Origin: Catellatospora coxensis
GTDB taxonomy: Bacteria > Actinomycetota > Actinomycetes > Mycobacteriales > Micromonosporaceae
Assembly (NCBI RefSeq): GCF_016862635.1
Contig: NZ_BONI01000037.1
Coordinates: 1 to 64,000 of the forward strand
Length of the DNA: 64,000 nucleotides
Reading direction: 5' to 3'
In this document: positions 59,900-64,000 of the stretch, in pieces
Position numbering within the stretch: the first letter of the stretch is position 1
Layout of the letters: the number at the start of each line of letters is the position of its first letter
Position numbers and translations under genes: made by a program
Notes under the pieces: model-generated
Database searches by the model: none
Told to the model about the DNA's origin: nothing
What the model saw: the letters and a program-made list of their open reading frames with translations, nothing else

Positions 59900-61476
59900 G
59901 CCCGCACCCCCGCCCCGCGCAGCACGTCCTCGGCGACCAGGCGGCTGCCCAACACGCACGCCACGGTGCCCAGCCCCGGCCACGTCGTGTCGCCGACCTG
60001 CCAGAACCCCGGCAGCGCGGTGCGGTGCGGCACGGCGAACTGGTTGGAGTTGCGCAGTGTCTGCCGCACCCCGCCGACCGCCCCGCGGGGCCGCCGGGTG
60101 AACCGCTCGTAGCTGCGCGGTGTGCCGACCTGCCGGACCACGGCCTGCTCCCCCAGCCTCGGGTACACCCGCCGGGCGTGCTCGATCAGGCGCTGCCCGA
60201 TCTCCTGCTTGCGTGCCGCGTACTCCGGCTCGGACAGCCCCTGCCACCCGGCCAGCTCGGTATGCGTGGAGATCATCACAGCGCGGTGGCCGGGCGGCGC
60301 GCTGACCTCGTCGCCGGGCGAGGACACGGACACGAACATGTTGTTGCCCTCCCCGAGCGGCCGCGCGTAGTCCTGCATCAGCTGGTGGTGGGTGAACTCC
60401 TGCCCGGCGACCTCGTGCTCGGGCACGCCCAGGAACACCACCACCGCCCCGCCCAGGTCGGGCTCGTCGCGCTCCAGGTACGGCCGCAGCCCCGCCGCGA
60501 CCGGCGTGCCGGCCGCCACCTGGGCCGTGATCGGCGCGGGCAGCGCGCTCACCACGGCGGACGCCGCGACGTCGCCGCGCGCGGTGTGCACCGTGTAGCC
60601 GGCGGCGTCACCATCCCTACGCTGTCCTAGGAGGCTGCCCCGGTGGGCGACCCGCTCGACGCGGCAGCCGGTGCGCAGGTCGCCACCGAGCGCGCGGTAG
60701 TGCCCGACGAGCACCCGCCAGAACCCGTGCATGCCGCCGCGGTGCCTGGTCAGCCCCGCCCCGCGGATGGTCACCCCGAGCGCGGCGTTGATCAGCGGCG
60801 CGCGGTCGACGGTGCTGTGCACGGTGTCCTCGACCAGCATGCCGAGCAGCGATACCAGCGAGTCCTGGTCGCGCAGCCCGTGCGCCCGCAGCGCGTCGCC
60901 CATGGTCCGCCCGAGATGGCGGACCAGCGGCAGGTGCCGCAGCCCGACCGCGCGCAGGTCGTGCAGCGCGTCGCCGGGGGTGCGGACCGGCAGCCGGATG
61001 CCGGACCGGCTGGCCGCCCAGAACACCTCGGCGAGCCGGTCGAGCTCGGCCCAGAAGCGCCGGTGCGCCCGGGTGTCGCCGAGCGTGCGCAGCCGTTCGG
61101 CGTGCCAGCGGGACTGCTCGCGGTGCAGCGTGACGACCCGGTCGGGCAGCCAGGCGACGTATCCGGGCAGCTGCTCGGCGTCGAGCTCGGGCGCGCCGGT
61201 CGTGGTGAGCAGCTCGTCGCCGACGCCGCCGGGCGCGAAGTCGACCAGGGTGGTCGCGCCCACGTCGAAGGAGAACCCGCGGTGGCGGAAGTAGCCGGCG
61301 CAGCCGCCGGCGTGGCCGTGCGCCTCGAAGACGATCGTGGACAGGCCCGCCGCCTGCAGCCGCAGCGCGGTGGCGAGCCCCGCGAGCCCGCCGCCGAGCA
61401 CCGCGACGTCGCGGTGCCGGGGCAGGTCACGGGACCGGGTGCGGGTCGGCGTCCGGGAGGAGCCTACGGGCGCCAC
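59896..61476 (-). CDS. CrtI/CrtO-like FAD-dependent carotenoid-type oxidoreductase
   Basis: The 526-residue protein has the dinucleotide fold VAVLGGGLAGLATALRLQAAG and GHAGGCAGYFRHRGFSFDVGATTL, and ends in FWQVGDTTWPGLGTVACVLGSRLVAEDVL, as in phytoene desaturase, carotene isomerase and ketolase proteins. No crtE, crtB or crtY is in the window, so an isolated modification module is likely. GTG 61476 is chosen; GTG 61503 would put nine more residues across the operator. First gene of the operon. Confidence 0.82.
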   Translation of the reverse strand: MAPVGSSRTPTRTRSRDLPRHRDVAVLGGGLAGLATALRLQAAGLSTIVFEAHGHAGGCAGYFRHRGFSFDVGATTLVDFAPGGVGDELLTTTGAPELDAEQLPGYVAWLPDRVVTLHREQSRWHAERLRTLGDTRAHRRFWAELDRLAEVFWAASRSGIRLPVRTPGDALHDLRAVGLRHLPLVRHLGRTMGDALRAHGLRDQDSLVSLLGMLVEDTVHSTVDRAPLINAALGVTIRGAGLTRHRGGMHGFWRVLVGHYRALGGDLRTGCRVERVAHRGSLLGQRRDGDAAGYTVHTARGDVAASAVVSALPAPITAQVAAGTPVAAGLRPYLERDEPDLGGAVVVFLGVPEHEVAGQEFTHHQLMQDYARPLGEGNNMFVSVSSPGDEVSAPPGHRAVMISTHTELAGWQGLSEPEYAARKQEIGQRLIEHARRVYPRLGEQAVVRQVGTPRSYERFTRRPRGAVGGVRQTLRNSNQFAVPHRTALPGFWQVGDTTWPGLGTVACVLGSRLVAEDVLRGAGVRA

Positions 61477-61483
61477 ATGATTC

Positions 61484-61510
61484 TGAACATCTGTTCTGAA
61501 CACATGTTCA
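61484..61510. promoter_or_regulatory. Twin palindromic operators upstream of the CrtI-like operon
   Basis: TGAACA-TC-TGTTCT (61484-61497) and TGAACA-CA-TGTTCA (61497-61510) abut, sharing one base; centres are 13 bp apart. The second is a perfect 6-bp-arm palindrome. They overlap the promoter of the oxidoreductase gene and are likely bound by the TetR protein of the same operon. Confidence 0.7.
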
Positions 61511-61722
61511 AATTAGAACCCGCCATCCATCGAGTCAATGCCATGTTTCGAGGACGCCGCCGGCAGGAGCGCGGACCTTCAGCTGGTTTTCACATGCCTG
61601 CCAGGCTGCTTCGTGGATCAACGGTTAGGGTCACGCCGATCACAGCAGCGTGGCGAGCCCGGCCCCGGGCGCCGGCGCGGCTCTATGATCGGCTCCGTCA
61701 CCGCCGACTTCCTGGAGAGTTC

Positions 61723-62061
61723 ATGTCGAGCACCGCAGGCCGCTGGTTCCGCTATGCCGCCATCGCCGAGACCTTCTCCTGGGTCGGCCTGCTCATCGGC
61801 ATGTTCTTCAAGTACATCGTGGTCAAGAACGACATCGGCGTGTTCGTCTTCGGCCGGGTGCACGGCGCGATGTTCGTCTTCTACCTGGTGACCCTGGTGT
61901 GGGCGGCCCGCGTGCACCGCTGGAGCCTCGCCCGCCTCGTCGTGGGCGGCGCGGCGTCCATCCCGCCGTTCCTGGGGCTGCTGTTCGAGCGCTGGGTCGC
62001 CAAGCGCACGCCGGACGTCGCGCCCGCCGAGCCCGAGCCCGCGGCCGCCACCGCCCGCTGA
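61723..62061 (+). CDS. DUF3817 family membrane protein
   Basis: The 112-residue protein has three helices of DUF3817: FRYAAIAETFSWVGLLIGMFFKYIV, GRVHGAMFVFYLVTLVWAAR and LVVGGAASIPPFLGLLFERWV. The conserved Glu of AETFSW and His of VHG are present. Function unknown. ATG 61723 follows CTGGAGAG. The 212-base gap upstream shows no gene. Confidence 0.85.
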   Translation: MSSTAGRWFRYAAIAETFSWVGLLIGMFFKYIVVKNDIGVFVFGRVHGAMFVFYLVTLVWAARVHRWSLARLVVGGAASIPPFLGLLFERWVAKRTPDVAPAEPEPAAATAR

Positions 62062-62062
62062 G

Positions 62063-62713
62063 CTACTCCAGCACGTCGGACCCGGCCGGGGCGCGACGGC
62101 TCATCCAGATCCCGAACGGGATCGACAGCAGCCACATCGCCGCGGCCACGGCCGTACCCACGAAAAACGCCACCGGGATCGACAGCAGGAACGCCACCAC
62201 CGGCGACAGCGCCATGATCGAACCCCAGCGCATCACGTCCGGGGTCACCTTCACCCGCAGCAGGCCGGCCGTCCAGGCATACCGCAGCAGCACCACCTCC
62301 AGGCCGCTGACGATCGCGCCGGTCACCGCGTACGCGCTGACGGCCAGCGGGTTGCCGAAGTAGTCGCCCAGCAGCGCGGTCGGGAACGGCATGAACGCGA
62401 TGAACGCCAGGTAGACCATGTTGCGCGCGATCAGGCCGTAGTCGACCCCGTGCATCACGCTGAACATCTTGTGGTGGGCCAGCCAGTACCGGCCGATCAA
62501 CGCGAACGACAGGAAGAAGCCCGCGAACTCCGGCAGCAGGTCGACGAGCTTGGACAGCAGCTCGCGGGTGCTGCCGACGTCGCTCAGGCGGGGCACGCCG
62601 ACCTCGACGATGAGCAGGGTCATCGCGATCCCGAACAGGCCGTCGCTGAACGCGGTCACCCGGCCGAACTCCACCGAGTCGCGCGCCCAGACCCGCGCGG
62701 AGCCTCGCACCAC
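62063..62713 (-). CDS. TMEM175-type (DUF1211) membrane protein
   Basis: The 216-residue protein has the first-helix motif GRVTAFSDGLFGIAMTLLIVE, the FSDxxxxIxxTLL pattern of bacterial TMEM175, and about six helices. Bacterial members form potassium channels, so a K+-leak role is plausible. GTG 62713 is preceded by TAAAGT (62720-62725), a candidate leaderless -10 box. Confidence 0.85.
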   Translation of the reverse strand: MVRGSARVWARDSVEFGRVTAFSDGLFGIAMTLLIVEVGVPRLSDVGSTRELLSKLVDLLPEFAGFFLSFALIGRYWLAHHKMFSVMHGVDYGLIARNMVYLAFIAFMPFPTALLGDYFGNPLAVSAYAVTGAIVSGLEVVLLRYAWTAGLLRVKVTPDVMRWGSIMALSPVVAFLLSIPVAFFVGTAVAAAMWLLSIPFGIWMSRRAPAGSDVLE

Positions 62714-62783
62714 ATGATCACTTTAGGTCGGAAACGAGGCTTGAGCGGCTGGAATCCGGCATGCGCAGAGGATCATCAGCGGT

Positions 62784-62789
62784 TAGCCT
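62784..62789 (+). promoter_or_regulatory. Candidate -10 box of a leaderless transcript
   Basis: TAGCCT ends seven bases before GTG 62797; there is no ribosome-binding site. Confidence 0.45.
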
Positions 62790-62796
62790 GTCGCGC

Positions 62797-63270
62797 GTGT
62801 CCCCCTTCCTGGCCGCCGCGCTGCACGCCAACGGGCAGCTGCCTTCCGAGAGACTGCCGTGGATCGCAGCCGGCTGGCTGGCCGCGGGCCACGACGGACC
62901 CGCGCTGCGCGAACTCGCCGGTCTGAGCGCGAGCGACTACCAGGAAGCCGCCGACCTGCTGCCCGCGGCGCTGGCGGAGACCGGCCTGGCGCCGCTGACC
63001 GAGGAGCTGGGCGCCCGCGCGTTCCTCGACCACCTTTACACGGGTGTGCTCGACGGCAGGTTGGGCGAGGGCGACCTCTGCTGGAAGATGTCCGACCTGC
63101 GTAATCACGCCGACGCGGTGCACGGCGTCTGGCCGTTCGACGAGCTGGCGCAACTCGAATACGAGTTCAACGTCTTGTACGGCTCCCCCACCGACGTGCA
63201 GGAGCAGATCGTCCGCAGGCTCTGCCAGGACCACCGGGACCGGTACTTCGCAGGCGAGGCGATCGCCTAG
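62797..63270 (+). CDS. Hypothetical protein
   Basis: This 157-residue, mostly helical, acidic soluble protein is not recognised. Motifs: LPWIAAGWLAAGHDGPALRELAGLS, LCWKMSDLRNHADAVHGVWPFDE and IVRRLCQDHRDRYF. Similar small proteins occur near toxin-immunity or SMI1-like genes in actinobacteria, but no partner is seen. The start at 62797 is supported by the TAGCCT box. Confidence 0.7.
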   Translation: MSPFLAAALHANGQLPSERLPWIAAGWLAAGHDGPALRELAGLSASDYQEAADLLPAALAETGLAPLTEELGARAFLDHLYTGVLDGRLGEGDLCWKMSDLRNHADAVHGVWPFDELAQLEYEFNVLYGSPTDVQEQIVRRLCQDHRDRYFAGEAIA

Positions 63271-63274
63271 CCGG

Positions 63275-63502
63275 TCACGCCTCCGGCGCGGGCCGCCGTC
63301 CCCCGCGCCATTTGGCCAGGTACGGCAGCGCGAACAGGTAGAGGCCGCTGAACAGGAGCAGCGCGAGCGGCAGCAGGGGCACGTAGGAGACCCAGACGAT
63401 CGGCTCCTGCTGGGCCAGCGCGACGAACGTGGCCACGACGGTCACCGTGAAGGCGACCGACAGCCAGCGGTGGACCTGGCGGATCCACTTGTTCCAGTTC
63501 AT
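63275..63502 (-). CDS. Small two-helix membrane protein (PepSY-TM-like start)
   Basis: The 75-residue protein begins MNWNKWIRQVHRWLSVAFTV, like the first helix of PepSY-TM proteins. It has a second helix (VSYVPLLPLALLLFSGLYLF) and a short basic tail. The His of QVHRW is conserved in that family. ATG 63502 follows GGAGGTCGCC. Function unknown. Confidence 0.75.
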   Translation of the reverse strand: MNWNKWIRQVHRWLSVAFTVTVVATFVALAQQEPIVWVSYVPLLPLALLLFSGLYLFALPYLAKWRGGRRPAPEA

Positions 63503-63672
63503 GGCGACCTCCGGAGCGGAACGGACCTCGGCCCGTGGTGGTGTTCGGCAGGCCGACGCTATGCGCGGCCGCCCCGCCCGCGCTTCTCGAATCCTGACCG
63601 ATCCGGCCCGCGGGCGCGACGAGCCGTGAAAACCGGGTGCCCGTCGGGCGGCGGTCGCCCATCATCGACCTC

Positions 63673-64000
63673 GTGATCGATCCAGACGCACCTCGGGTGA
63701 GTTCGACCGCGCGGCTGGTGCTGCGGGCGCCGGAGCAGGCCGACCTGGAGCGAGTGTTCGCGCTGTACGCGGACCCGCTGGTCTGGGGCCCGGATCCGCT
63801 GTCCCGGCACGAGGATCCGGCGCAGACCGAGCGCATGATCGGGAACTGGCGGGCGGCCTGGGACCGCGACGGCCTCGGCATGTGGACCGCCTGGCACGGC
63901 GACGAGTTCGTCGGCATCGGCGGCTGCTTCGTCCGTTACGGCGTCGCCTGGAACCTCGGCTTCCGGCTGCGCCCCCGCTGCTGGGGACGCGGGTACGCGC
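63673..64000 (+). CDS. GNAT N-acetyltransferase (RimJ/RimL type), truncated by window edge
   Basis: An open frame from GTG 63673 to the window end encodes 109 residues. They include STARLVLRAPEQADLERVFAL, DGLGMWTAWHGDEFVGIGGC, and the beginning of the acetyl-CoA loop (GFRLRPRCWGRGYA). This is the N-terminal part of a RimJ/RimL-like acetyltransferase. CATCAT (63660-63665) seven bases before the GTG is a possible leaderless -10 box. Substrate unknown. Confidence 0.8.
   Translation, partial: MIDPDAPRVSSTARLVLRAPEQADLERVFALYADPLVWGPDPLSRHEDPAQTERMIGNWRAAWDRDGLGMWTAWHGDEFVGIGGCFVRYGVAWNLGFRLRPRCWGRGYA

Overview
The window is a 64 kb piece of a chromosome with very high G+C, strong third-position GC bias, many GTG starts, ATGA/GTGA gene overlaps and several candidate leaderless promoters. 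Secreted CBM2-bearing enzymes, many SRPBCC/DUF899/DUF2182-type proteins, phosphoketolase and universal stress proteins also fit a soil filamentous actinomycete, most likely of the Micromonosporaceae. That placement is inference from gene style; no rRNA or tRNA marker is present. No CRISPR array, prophage, integrase or transposase is visible.

Layout. 1-10.6 kb: the 3' end of a secreted M4 protease with two P domains, galU, a PLP aminotransferase, a ChaA-type cation antiporter, a lipoprotein, a YcaQ/AlkZ-like winged-helix protein, a MOSC protein, an M20 peptidase, an S4 RNA-binding protein and a DUF4184 membrane protein. 10.6-17.7 kb: a two-domain GNAT protein, then a stress-type operon (SRPBCC, ArsR, DUF2182, DUF899) read away from a pair of palindromic operators, then small hypothetical proteins, a TANGO2/NRDE protein and a degenerate FGE-sulfatase-like protein. 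17.7-21.1 kb: a secreted isoamylase and a VanJ-like membrane endonuclease/exonuclease/phosphatase protein.

21.4-27.3 kb is the most striking unit: six tightly coupled genes encode a cytochrome-b-like membrane protein with a C-terminal two-CxxC module, a molybdopterin (NasC/NarB/FdhF-like) catalytic protein, a four-cluster ferredoxin, a Tat-type Rieske protein, a small two-helix membrane protein and a NarK-type porter. 27.5-43.2 kb holds many stress and dormancy families: SCP2, a glycogen-debranching-type enzyme, DUF6325 + SHOCT, a CPA1 antiporter, an acyltransferase, universal stress proteins, DUF1876 + phosphoribosyltransferase, a SulP transporter and phosphoketolase. Several of these families occur in the mycobacterial DosR hypoxia regulon. 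43.4-47.7 kb: a PaoABC-like three-subunit molybdo-flavoprotein followed by an ABM-domain membrane protein.

48-56.9 kb: lipoproteins, a flavin monooxygenase divergent from a GntR-TetR fusion regulator with repeated GTACTAGTAC sites, secreted proteins including a CBM2-Fn3-Fn3-sugar dehydrogenase, an MFS gene remnant, and an ECF sigma factor with its downstream membrane partner. 57-64 kb: a ferric-reductase-like flavocytochrome; an operon of a CrtI-like oxidoreductase, a 20-codon bridging ORF, a membrane desaturase/hydroxylase and a TetR regulator behind twin TGAACA-NN-TGTTC(A/T) sites; small membrane proteins; and a truncated GNAT gene.

Seven large intergenic hairpin elements, mostly with different arm sequences, punctuate the window and are not explained by the genes. 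Two of them (3611-3684 and 14446-14530) are copies of one element.
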